Positions 43,887-51,786 of a DNA stretch of 64,000 bases are shown here, piece by piece. The notes beneath the pieces are model-generated. The model did not search any database. It saw nothing but the letters and a program-made list of their open reading frames with translations, and had not been told where the DNA came from. Every line of letters starts with the position of its first letter. The stretch's first letter is position 1. The translations under genes were made by a program, and so were the position numbers. This DNA comes from Bacillota bacterium. GTDB lineage: Bacteria; Bacillota; Clostridia; Acetivibrionales; DSM-27016. The stretch covers positions 124,001 to 188,000 of the forward strand of contig JAEWDM010000024.1 in assembly GCA_023390115.1 (NCBI GenBank), given 5' to 3'.

Positions 43887-44087
43887 ATGTCTGCAAATGA
43901 AAGCTATAAGGCTTATCTTGAGTTTCTAAGAAGCAATCTGGACACGGTTATGGAGGGCAGAGAGCTTGAATATCAGTGCCCATTCTGCAATAGAACGGAG
44001 AAAATTAAAATATTAGGAAAAGATACTGCAAGATGCTTAAGGTGCGGAAATGAATTTAAGGTAAAAATAAGACTTCATATTGATTAA
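43887..44087 (+). CDS. Small zinc-ribbon protein
   Basis: The protein has 66 residues: an N-terminal helix (SYKAYLEFLRSNLDTVMEG) and a C-terminal zinc ribbon with CPFC and CLRC pairs (YQCPFCNRTEKI, ARCLRCGNEF). ATG 43887 follows AGGTG; an upstream GTG is part of that site. No function is known. Zinc ribbons recur in this locus at 48443 and 51744, which may reflect a common binding partner. Confidence 0.7.
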   Translation: MSANESYKAYLEFLRSNLDTVMEGRELEYQCPFCNRTEKIKILGKDTARCLRCGNEFKVKIRLHID

Positions 44088-44167
44088 CAGCTTATAGTAT
44101 TTATTGAAATATTGTAAGCTTTAAAGGGCGGTTGCCGGACCGTCCTTTAAAGCTTGCCGGGAAATAT

Positions 44168-45769
44168 TCAGTGCTCCATGTGGGCTCCGGTTCCATGATT
44201 GACTGCCGGATTTTGTATATTAGGACCGCATGCCCATTTAACTACCTTTAACGGGCGCATCATGTCGTAATCCTCATGCTCTAAAATGTGGCAATGCCAT
44301 ACATACAAGCCGGTGAAATCCTCGAATCGCGCAATGATTCTTGTCACGAAGCCTGCGTTTGCTCTTACGGTATCCTTCCAGCCTATTTCATTGGGATCCG
44401 GGGGGACTGCAGGTCCTGTGAATATAATATTGCCTGTGCTGTTATATTGTGCGACATCAAACGGCTGCCTATCCAATATGTTGAATTGAACCAGATGAAG
44501 ATGGATTGGATGTGTTCCCAGCCCGGAATTAATAATTCTCCATATTTCTACGCTGTCTAAAACAGGCTTTTCGGTTACGGGATCATCCCACATCATTCCA
44601 TTGAGCATAAACATAGGCCGGCCATACTTATCGGGAGATACTACAATAGTCATATCTCTTGTTTTATCCGCATAACGTTCAGGTATTGGATAAAAGGGGC
44701 TCATAAAGGACGGAATTACACTTGTGTCAGGCTGTGAAAGGGAGGAACCCACCCTGAATTGAATAATTTGTCCTGTTGTTTCCGGATCGACAGGAGGTTG
44801 AGTATTTGTAAAAATTATATTCCGATCCTCAAAGCCTGAAAAGTCAATTATAACCTCAGCCCTTTCGGCAGGACTTATAATTAATTGCGACAGGGTAACG
44901 GGCTTTTCAATAAGACCTCCGTCGGTAGCTATTTGAAACCATGAAGGAACCGTCCCATCCTGACCCCCATCAAGCTTAATGTTATAGGTTCTGTCATTTG
45001 ATCCGTTCAAAAGCCTGAAACGGTACTTCCTGGGCTCAACCTCAAGATACGGCCATACCTTTCCGTTAACCAGAATGCTGTCACCGAAAAATGCAGGCAC
45101 TATTGACGGATTTGGTATGTCAGGCCCGGGAGCCGCAGGCCCTGATGGATAAAAAAGTGAACCGTCCTCATTAAAGCTCTTGTCCTGAATAAGCAGAGGT
45201 ATATCATATTTCCCTCCGGGGAGATTAAGAGCCTCCTCTCTTGCGTCATGTATAAGGTAGAAGCCTGCAAGGCCTGCATATACGTTAAGGCGTGTTATTC
45301 CCATTGCATGATCATGATACCACAGAGTTGTTGCCTGCTGATCATTGGTATACTCATAGACCTCCCTTCTGAAATGAGGCCCTACCTGTCCGAAGCTGTT
45401 TGTGTACCATGCCTCGGGATAACCGTCGCTTTTATAATCGACCTTTGCTCCATGAACGTGTACTACAGTCCTCACGGCAGGATTTGGTGAGCCTGAGCCG
45501 TGGATTGTTGTGTCTAAAGGTAAAAGATGATGATTTACGGGAAGATTGTTTTCCCATTTTACTTTTATTTTTTCTCCTCTGTGGACCTTTATAGTAGGTC
45601 CGGGATAGATGCCTTCATATCCCCATAATGTGGTTGTAGGAAGATCCCTGTGAAGCTTCTGCTGAAATTCCTTCATTTTAACTGTATAATATGGCACACC
45701 AGCTTTGCTATCCTTAGGTTTGAGAACCGGAGGGATTGGAAGGGCATCTGTGAATTTGGGAAGCTGCAT
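44168..45769 (-). CDS. CotA-like multicopper oxidase
   Basis: This is a laccase/bilirubin-oxidase type enzyme of 533 residues in the spore-coat CotA family. All four copper motifs are intact: HVHG (104-107), WYHDHAMG (150-157), HPIHLHL and HCHILEHEDYDMM (His492 onward, with the axial Met). There is no signal peptide, as for CotA, which is assembled onto the spore from the mother cell. ATG 45769 follows AAAGGAGG at eight bases. It lies downstream of and probably in one transcript with the beta-propeller gene. Its presence inside a gas-vesicle locus is unusual and points to a spore-surface link. Confidence 0.9.
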   Translation of the reverse strand: MQLPKFTDALPIPPVLKPKDSKAGVPYYTVKMKEFQQKLHRDLPTTTLWGYEGIYPGPTIKVHRGEKIKVKWENNLPVNHHLLPLDTTIHGSGSPNPAVRTVVHVHGAKVDYKSDGYPEAWYTNSFGQVGPHFRREVYEYTNDQQATTLWYHDHAMGITRLNVYAGLAGFYLIHDAREEALNLPGGKYDIPLLIQDKSFNEDGSLFYPSGPAAPGPDIPNPSIVPAFFGDSILVNGKVWPYLEVEPRKYRFRLLNGSNDRTYNIKLDGGQDGTVPSWFQIATDGGLIEKPVTLSQLIISPAERAEVIIDFSGFEDRNIIFTNTQPPVDPETTGQIIQFRVGSSLSQPDTSVIPSFMSPFYPIPERYADKTRDMTIVVSPDKYGRPMFMLNGMMWDDPVTEKPVLDSVEIWRIINSGLGTHPIHLHLVQFNILDRQPFDVAQYNSTGNIIFTGPAVPPDPNEIGWKDTVRANAGFVTRIIARFEDFTGLYVWHCHILEHEDYDMMRPLKVVKWACGPNIQNPAVNHGTGAHMEH

Positions 45770-45839
45770 GCTTAAAACCTCCTTTTGCTGCACGCTCAAT
45801 TGCGAGCTAATACCTCTTTCCAAGCAAGTTCAAGAGATA

Positions 45840-47336
45840 TTACCTCTTACGCAGGCTCCAGAGATATTCCGAGGTTATACCCGCGAAGCCTCCTCCTGTC
45901 ATAAGAGTTCTTTTTTTCTCGTTATTTCGTGACGGATCCGGTATGCAATCCCGCTTTTGTCCATCATCCTTAAGGGATGTATCCTGCTTCTCCGGGTTGG
46001 AAGGCTCAGACTGCTTCTCCCTTTCGATTGCCTTTATCGTGTTTGAAATTTCAAGCTCATTAATCCTGTGTCCCATATCCTCAAGCTCACTATGCATGCT
46101 CATCATATCTCCGTTAAGGGATGTGAGCTTTTCCGTAAGTATGCTGAGATCCATTTCCGAAAGAGCCTGCTTTTGACCTATCTCGTCAATTTTTTGCTTT
46201 AGCCTGTCAATATACTTTTTCTGGTCGTCAAGATTTCCCGTAAGTATTTTAAGTGTATTTACTATAAGCATTTGAGATTCATTCATAGCCCCATCCTTCT
46301 CCTTTCTTTCATTTAAAAAGTCATCTATAAAGCCGAGCTTATATCCGTCCTCCAGAGTTCCCGGCAATTCATTTATAAATATGTCAAGAGATCGGTAAGC
46401 GGGGTTTTGGAGGTACTGCAGGCAGTATAGGGACCTGTCGGAAAAAAAAATATATTTTTTCGGATTACTCCATTTATTCCCTCCGTCTTCGGAAGCACAG
46501 TAAAAAATATTTCTTTCTCTTACCCAATATACGATGTTTCTATTGTTTAATAACAACATTGATGCATTGAAGAAATTATATGGAGAGGATGCAAGGGTTT
46601 GCTCCTCCCATGTCTCGGAGGTGCTTTTTTTTCTTGAATATACAAGCTCGCATTTTAAGGGAGTTGTCTTCTGCCAGCATATATGGATATTGCCTTGATT
46701 ATCGCAGGCTGAAGAAATTACGCCGGATTCTGTATTTGTCTTGTTGTTTGATATAATATTGAAATTACTCCAGTTGTCCTGCTGGCGGTTGTACATTCTG
46801 TAGCCAAGCTGGTTGTATTTTTCATTGGCATTATTATATGTTATGTAAATTGTATCCGAATAAACCGACAGTCTGTAGGGAAACTTTGCAGAGGTTTTTA
46901 TGATGTCAATTTCCTGCTGGGATTCAGCAGGGCTTTGACGGTATTTTGCCTGGAAAAGCAGGACCTTTTTTTCTTTTTCCTCGCGTACATAAAAAAAGTA
47001 TAGAGTTTTTCCAAGGCTTACTATGTTAAAAAACTTATAGCAGTCCCTGCATTCTTTACCGGCATTAATCTTATCGGATATCCACTGTCCGTCCTCCGAG
47101 TAAATGTACATTATGCTTCCGTCTCTGGACGGGCAAATTATATGTATAATATCATCCTGATCAATGCATGCCGCAAATCCCGGGGCAGCATCCTCAAAAA
47201 GGACGGATGGCTTTGGCCGGTTGCCTGTTTCACTAAGTGTGCCGGCGCACAAACCCATGCCGCTTTTATAGAAAATATTAATAGTTTTTTGGATGGACGA
47301 CTTAAGTATGTATTGCTTGTTGTTTATCTCAAACAT
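45840..47336 (-). CDS. Beta-propeller-like protein with C-terminal coiled coil
   Basis: The protein has 498 residues. The first 300 show repeated short blade-like units (GFAACIDQDDIIHIICPSRD, SACDNQGNIHICWQKTTP, YCASEDGGNKWSNP) resembling sialidase/BNR-type propellers, with one good Asp-box-like S-x-D-x-G-x-x-W. Residues 345-430 form a coiled coil (KKYIDRLKQKIDEIGQKQAL), then a polar tail ending in GGGFAGITSEYLWSLRKR. No signal peptide is seen. ATG 47336 follows AAGGAG. It lies 70 bases ahead of the multicopper oxidase on the same strand, and is plausibly a spore-surface or vesicle-linked scaffold. Confidence 0.65.
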   Translation of the reverse strand: MFEINNKQYILKSSIQKTINIFYKSGMGLCAGTLSETGNRPKPSVLFEDAAPGFAACIDQDDIIHIICPSRDGSIMYIYSEDGQWISDKINAGKECRDCYKFFNIVSLGKTLYFFYVREEKEKKVLLFQAKYRQSPAESQQEIDIIKTSAKFPYRLSVYSDTIYITYNNANEKYNQLGYRMYNRQQDNWSNFNIISNNKTNTESGVISSACDNQGNIHICWQKTTPLKCELVYSRKKSTSETWEEQTLASSPYNFFNASMLLLNNRNIVYWVRERNIFYCASEDGGNKWSNPKKYIFFSDRSLYCLQYLQNPAYRSLDIFINELPGTLEDGYKLGFIDDFLNERKEKDGAMNESQMLIVNTLKILTGNLDDQKKYIDRLKQKIDEIGQKQALSEMDLSILTEKLTSLNGDMMSMHSELEDMGHRINELEISNTIKAIEREKQSEPSNPEKQDTSLKDDGQKRDCIPDPSRNNEKKRTLMTGGGFAGITSEYLWSLRKR

Positions 47337-47513
47337 TAAATATCACTCCTTGGTGTTATTATATTATGAAATCTTCATTTTGGTTCTATAGTATTAATGA
47401 AAACACGATATGCTTCACTTAAAATGCTTATTTATGTAACAGGCTTTTCTTTTGGTTCATATATATATAATGCGGTAAGCATAAATTATGTAAACTATAA
47501 GGAGGCTAATTAT

Positions 47514-48149
47514 ATGTGTGATGACGAAAGGTTCATAAAAGATAACGAGCCTAAAGAACCGTGCAAGGATAACGAGCCTAAAGAGCCCTGCAAGGATATA
47601 TGTGGAGATGAATGGGATGAGGCAGAATGTAATGCGCCCTTCAAAAAGGATGACTGTAAAATTCCTGGGCCTTGCACAGTAGACGCGCTGGTTGACAAAA
47701 TAATATTTAAGGATTTTAAAAGCCAGGTTATTGAGAATTCGGCAAAGGTATGGAAATGCATAAAATACGTTAACAAGTGTGAAGTTGACATAATCAGCAA
47801 GGACATAAGTACTCATGCAGGAAACAATGGATGGATTGTGACTATCTGCTGCAAGGTTATTGTGGAATATACTACCGTATGGGGCTTCAAGCATGTAATA
47901 TGCAAGAGCTTCAGCTTTGACAAGCTTATTCCCTTCCCATTCACAGACTGCAAATGTGAAAAGCACGGGCTGGTGGATTTTTCTAAATCCAAACCCCACC
48001 TTGATATATGCAAGGCAGAGTGTAAACAGGTAAAATTTGAAAATGCAGATACGTACGGAATAATAAAAGTGAGTGTATTGATTGAGTTCGAAGTGCTTGC
48101 AACTGTGAAAAAGGAATTCTGCCTGATAGCAGCTAAACCGAAAAAGTAG
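47514..48149 (+). CDS. Cys-rich protein with DNEPKEPCK repeats
   Basis: This protein of 211 residues contains about 18 Cys. Near the start the nine-residue unit DNEPKEPCK occurs twice (a 27-base DNA repeat at 47541-47594). The body (WIVTICCKVIVEYTTVWGFK, FSFDKLIPFPFTDCKC) has alternating strands resembling DUF3794/SipL-type spore-morphogenesis domains, though I cannot confirm this. ATG 47514 follows AAGGAGG at normal spacing, which rules out the longer upstream frame. High Cys content is typical of spore-coat and exosporium proteins. Confidence 0.6.
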   Translation: MCDDERFIKDNEPKEPCKDNEPKEPCKDICGDEWDEAECNAPFKKDDCKIPGPCTVDALVDKIIFKDFKSQVIENSAKVWKCIKYVNKCEVDIISKDISTHAGNNGWIVTICCKVIVEYTTVWGFKHVICKSFSFDKLIPFPFTDCKCEKHGLVDFSKSKPHLDICKAECKQVKFENADTYGIIKVSVLIEFEVLATVKKEFCLIAAKPKK

Positions 48150-48173
48150 CACCGCAAAGCTAGTAAAATTTCC

Positions 48174-48218
48174 AAAAAAAGGCATACACATGACTCGAGG
48201 CATATGTATGCCTTTTTT
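48174..48218 (+). terminator. Intrinsic terminator
   Basis: AAAAAAAGGCATACACATG pairs with CATATGTATGCC followed by six T, 25 bases after the Cys-rich gene. The remaining spacer to 48443 shows no gene. Confidence 0.8.
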
Positions 48219-48442
48219 ACTCTTTTTCAATTTATATTCCGCTGCCTTCTGCTTCCGGAGCCACAATAAGGCGGCATCCAATTTATTGCCTTTGTACAAA
48301 AAATAAAATCAAAAGCCTGGAATATTAGCTTGTATTTTTCAATATAAATAACTGTAAGGATGCAGTATATGCGTAAATCCATAGCGATAGAGATCAAATA
48401 TTTAATGTATAGTTACGTGAGATTAAAAAGGGAGGCGTTAGG

Positions 48443-48844
48443 ATGATAGAAGCAACCCGTGACAAAAATGACAGGTCATCCCTGGCAGATGTTATTGATA
48501 AGCTACTTGACAAAGGGCTTGTAATTAATGCCGATATTACGGTGTCCGTAGCAGGAGTGGAGCTGCTGGGCGTTAAGGTAAGGGCCGCATTGGCATCCTT
48601 TGCCACAGCGGCAAAGTACGGACTTGAGTTTCCCTCAGGCACCAATCTGGAAACTGCTGCGTGGAAGGATGCCCAGGGAGGTGTTGAAACCTGTCCACAG
48701 TGCGGTAAGGAGGTAAGCAAGGAGGAGCTTCTCAGTGAATGCTGTCCATGGTGTGGATGGGTTAGTGCAAAGGCCCAGATGAAATTAAAGGAGAAGGAGC
48801 TGGAAAATAAGCAGAGACTCTCTGCGCCTATTCTTCAAAAGTAA
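48443..48844 (+). CDS. GvpA/J-like protein with C-terminal zinc ribbon
   Basis: Residues 11-62 are a GvpA/GvpJ-family domain (SSLADVIDKLLDKGLVINAD, VAGVELLGVKVRAALASFAT), diverged from the shell GvpA proteins in the way GvpJ/M are. After a linker, residues 84-104 form a zinc ribbon (CPQCGKE then CPWCGW) and a short basic coiled tail. This addition is not part of classical GvpJ and is shared with the protein at 51744, so the two probably dock on a common partner. ATG 48443 follows GGGAGG. It opens the main + strand gas-vesicle operon. Confidence 0.85.
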   Translation: MIEATRDKNDRSSLADVIDKLLDKGLVINADITVSVAGVELLGVKVRAALASFATAAKYGLEFPSGTNLETAAWKDAQGGVETCPQCGKEVSKEELLSECCPWCGWVSAKAQMKLKEKELENKQRLSAPILQK

Positions 48845-48928
48845 TTAAAATTGCTGAAACCATGAGATGAGGAATAAACTATACCCATACCATAATATCT
48901 GTAGGACAACCAATATAGGAGGAACCCT

Positions 48929-49714
48929 ATGAAACGGCAAGTTCAAGAAAGAGCAGTGAAACATATATGCAGGTATCTCTCCGGACACTTAAAGCAATCG
49001 GCATTTGAACTTTTATATTCTACATACTCTGATCAGGGCAGCATGGCGGACGATATAGGCTGCAGCAAGGATTTAATATGTGGCAGGAGAAGACGAAGCT
49101 CCGAAGCTTTCGATGAAAGGTATATGCCCGCTGTGCTGTCTCTTGCATTGGACAGGTGTCCCGAAACGGCAAAGCTTCTTGAGCAAGGGCTTTTAAAAAG
49201 AGTTCAGGGTCTTTGCTCGGTGCTGGGCATTGGTTCTCACAACAGAGAGGATGAAGAGCTTTTTGAAAATAACGTAAAAATGTTTCTGTATGAGCTGGAT
49301 GAAAAGAGCAGGAAAATATTCTGGCATTTAAGGTTTCACAGACATGCGAGGCTGTCACAGCTTGTCCGGCTTATTGATGCCCCTGCGGAAATGGATGTTC
49401 TGTACAGGATAAATGAAATAATAAATCCTGCCGCAGTCAGAATTTTAGGCGCTCCTGCCCTTAACTTTGAGGAATGCAGATTTGATGCTGTGTCGGGAGA
49501 AAATATACTATTTAACTGGTGGCTGTCCAGAGATATTGAGAATGAGAATTCTTCGGGGGCCGGGGAAGTAAAGCCGATACTTGATCTTTTGGAGGAAGGC
49601 AATCAGGTAGTCGTCATTTTGGAGTATCCAAAGGCTGCGGCGCTTGCTGCAAGTGCAAGCGTGGAGCAGAGGCACGGCGTTATCTGCATAAGAATGAATA
49701 AGCTTATGCAGTGA
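48929..49714 (+). CDS. Unrecognised protein, possible helix-turn-helix N-terminus
   Basis: The protein has 261 residues. QGSMADDIGCSKDLICGRRR near residue 35 has the shape of a helix-turn-helix followed by a basic stretch, so it could regulate the cluster. The middle is helical, and the C-terminal 40 residues (ILDLLEEGNQVVVILEYP, GVICIRMNK) recall the strand pattern of an Hsp20/GvpH-like fold. It matches no Gvp family I know. ATG 48929 follows AGGAGGAA. It sits between GvpJ-ribbon and GvpK in the same direction. Confidence 0.6.
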   Translation: MKRQVQERAVKHICRYLSGHLKQSAFELLYSTYSDQGSMADDIGCSKDLICGRRRRSSEAFDERYMPAVLSLALDRCPETAKLLEQGLLKRVQGLCSVLGIGSHNREDEELFENNVKMFLYELDEKSRKIFWHLRFHRHARLSQLVRLIDAPAEMDVLYRINEIINPAAVRILGAPALNFEECRFDAVSGENILFNWWLSRDIENENSSGAGEVKPILDLLEEGNQVVVILEYPKAAALAASASVEQRHGVICIRMNKLMQ

Positions 49715-49747
49715 ATATTAAAATTTCATGCACAGAAGGTGAAGATT

Positions 49748-50062
49748 ATGGCGCTTGATATTAATGAAGATAATTTAAAGCATGGACTATTAGGACTAAT
49801 TATGGCTCTGGTGGAAATAATCAGAGATTCCTTAAAGCATCAGGCACGGAATAGGATTAAAAGCGGAATTCTGACGGGAGATGAAATAGAGAGATTGGGC
49901 AGCTCATTAATGGAACTGGATATGGCTATTGAGGAGATAAAGGAGGAACAGGGAATCACCGAGTCGGTTCAGGCGGTGAGAGACGGACTTGATGAAATTG
50001 TGGATGATGTTGTAGATAAAATTGTAAATCCCGAAAGATGGGAAGATGAAGTAGAACACTAA
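49748..50062 (+). CDS. gvpK: Gas vesicle protein GvpK
   Basis: This accessory protein of 104 residues is needed for vesicle assembly. It matches GvpK: INEDNLKHGLLGLIMALVEI, the basic RNRIKSGILTGDEIERLGSS, and the acidic helix MELDMAIEEIKEEQGI. ATG 49748 follows AAGGTG; an in-frame GTG nine bases upstream lies inside that site. The length is close to the family norm. It is cotranscribed with the following GvpF/L-like gene. Confidence 0.92.
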   Translation: MALDINEDNLKHGLLGLIMALVEIIRDSLKHQARNRIKSGILTGDEIERLGSSLMELDMAIEEIKEEQGITESVQAVRDGLDEIVDDVVDKIVNPERWEDEVEH

Positions 50063-50092
50063 TACCGCATTTTTATGAAGGGAGGAATGCTT

Positions 50093-51397
50093 ATGGAATA
50101 TATTTATGCAGCCATGTTCCTGCAGGAGATGGGAAAGGAAATAAATGAGGATAATGTTAAAAAAATATTCTCAGCTCTGCACATGGAGGCAGAGGCTGAT
50201 AAGCTTCAGTTGTTTATTCCCGCTTTGTCAATTTTGTCATGTGCCAAAAGCGAAAAAATAAAAAAATACCGGCACAACTCTTTTTTTCAGCAGTTTACAG
50301 GGCTTCAAAAGCGCTTCGACAGCCTGCGTGCCGCTATGCTGAAGGACGACGGGAGACCTTCGGATATGGAGCGGGAGAAGGATAGGTGGGGCTGCAGCAT
50401 TGACGGCGAAAAGCTTGGAGGTTCGGAGGACGGTGTATGTATGGATGACAGCGTATGCACAGATAGTGTATGCACAGATAGTGTATGCACACATGATGTG
50501 TGCACAGAACACAGTGCGGTTACGGAGGACGAGGGGGAGGAGCCTGCATCTCTGCAGGACAGCGGACAAAGCGATTTGACCATAAAATGCTGCCGTGAAA
50601 AAAGTGTCCATGTGCTTCCTGCGCGTTATGTTTACGGAGTAACCTGCGGCGGGGCAAATGAGGGACTGGGCGCTATAGGATTAGGCGGTGCAGAGGTATA
50701 TACCATACCATACATGGATATAAGTGCTGTGGTTCATGACTGCGATACCGTTCCATATCAATCTGATGATGAAACAGTGGTAAAGGACTGGCTTTTTACG
50801 CAGCAGGAGGTATTGGATGTGGTTATGAACAAATTTGGTGTAGTTCTTCCCATGAGCTTCGATATGATTATTGAGGAAAATGGACAAAAATCCCCTGAAC
50901 AGGTGGTAGAGGGCTGGCTGGAAGAGAATTACCAAAGGTTTGGAAGAACAATAGAAAAGGTAAAGAATAAACAGGAGTTTGGGGTGCAGGTGGTGCTTGA
51001 TACTGAGGATATGGGCAAGAGCCTTTTAGAATCGGATGAAGCTCTGAGGGACAAGAGGCATGAAATAGACTGCAAGCCTCAGGGTGCAGCATATATGGAA
51101 AGAGAGATGCTTAAGGATTTGCTCAAGGAAAAGATTGAGGAGAGGGCAGACCTGTATTTTAAAGAATTTTATGGGCGTATTAGAAATTGCGTTGAGGATG
51201 TTGTGATAGAGAAGGCTAAAAAAGTTGGGGGAAACAAACAGATGATTATGAATCTGTCCTGCCTGGTTGATAAGGATAGGCTCAAGGACCTGGGAAGGGA
51301 GCTCGAAAAAATTGAGGCCAACGCTTTTATTTCAGTGCGGTTCAGTGGTCCGTGGGCGCCATACAGCTTTGTAGCGGCTGAAAAAGGAGGGCAATAA
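50093..51397 (+). CDS. GvpF/L-family protein with archaeal L12/P1-like N-terminal domain
   Basis: This three-part protein has 434 residues. Residues 1-50 (MEYIYAAMFLQEMGKEINED, NVKKIFSALHMEAEADKLQL) closely resemble the dimerisation domain of archaeal ribosomal stalk protein L12/P1. Residues 95-165 are a low-complexity linker with the repeated unit DSVCT encoded by 15-base repeats. From about 176 to the end is a GvpF/L domain (ARYVYGVTCGGANEGLG, VLPMSFDMII, FSGPWAPYSFVA). GvpF/L proteins bind GvpA and nucleate the vesicle; the extra domain may dimerise it. ATG 50093 follows AAGGGAGGA at seven bases. Confidence 0.85.
   Translation: MEYIYAAMFLQEMGKEINEDNVKKIFSALHMEAEADKLQLFIPALSILSCAKSEKIKKYRHNSFFQQFTGLQKRFDSLRAAMLKDDGRPSDMEREKDRWGCSIDGEKLGGSEDGVCMDDSVCTDSVCTDSVCTHDVCTEHSAVTEDEGEEPASLQDSGQSDLTIKCCREKSVHVLPARYVYGVTCGGANEGLGAIGLGGAEVYTIPYMDISAVVHDCDTVPYQSDDETVVKDWLFTQQEVLDVVMNKFGVVLPMSFDMIIEENGQKSPEQVVEGWLEENYQRFGRTIEKVKNKQEFGVQVVLDTEDMGKSLLESDEALRDKRHEIDCKPQGAAYMEREMLKDLLKEKIEERADLYFKEFYGRIRNCVEDVVIEKAKKVGGNKQMIMNLSCLVDKDRLKDLGRELEKIEANAFISVRFSGPWAPYSFVAAEKGGQ
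50429..50506 (+). repeat. 15-bp tandem repeats inside the GvpF/L gene
   Basis: Four units (GACAGCGTATGCACA, GATAGTGTATGCACA twice, CATGATGTGTGCACA) run from 50447 to 50506, preceded by a degenerate fifth. They encode the Cys-bearing DSVCT series. The two identical central units indicate recent expansion. Confidence 0.8.
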
Positions 51398-51786
51398 TGC
51401 CGGTGCTACCCTGCAAAATAAGAAAAAATAAGCTTTTTATGACTCAAGGAACGCTGTGGATTCAATCTTCCTGGAAGCTTGGGCATTTATTTATAGAAAG
51501 CGGCAAGCTGCTTTTTGCTATCGGGCAAAAAAGAATGCTTGAAATCGGTCTGGAAAATATATCAAAAATACAAATAGTTAAGAGAAAGTGGCTGTTCGGC
51601 GTGAGCATAAGGCAGCTTAAGATATGCTACGACAACAGTAGGGAAGAGAAGCAGGCTTACATAGCTCTGGCAGAGCCTGAAAAATGGCGGGGCATAATTG
51701 AAAAAAAACATGACACGTATGATATTGGAAAGGTGGGGTTGCAATGGAACCCAATCGAAACCCCCAAGCCACTCTTAATGATCTGA
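51397..51786 (+). CDS. Single PH/GRAM-like domain protein
   Basis: The protein has 129 residues and no named family. The pattern LFIESGKLLFAIGQKRMLEI, ENISKIQIVKRKWLFGVSIR and YIALAEPEKWRGIIEKK is typical of bacterial PH/GRAM-like folds, with seven strands and a closing helix containing a W. Its ATG shares a base with the upstream TAA, and it overlaps the next gene by 43 bases, so expression is coupled. The same fold appears twice in the protein encoded downstream, which suggests duplication and fusion. Confidence 0.65.
   Translation: MPVLPCKIRKNKLFMTQGTLWIQSSWKLGHLFIESGKLLFAIGQKRMLEIGLENISKIQIVKRKWLFGVSIRQLKICYDNSREEKQAYIALAEPEKWRGIIEKKHDTYDIGKVGLQWNPIETPKPLLMI

Noticed and set aside
47457..48299. 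280-residue reverse-strand frame over the Cys-rich gene
   Set aside because: The + strand gene has a strong ribosome site and repeats in frame; the reverse frame reads as unstructured Phe/Tyr/Leu-rich sequence and crosses a terminator.
49550..49714. Possible second GvpH at the C-terminus of the 48929 protein
   Set aside because: Only one short strand pattern resembles Hsp20; the segment is too short and lacks the GvpH N-terminal helix, so the protein is left unassigned.
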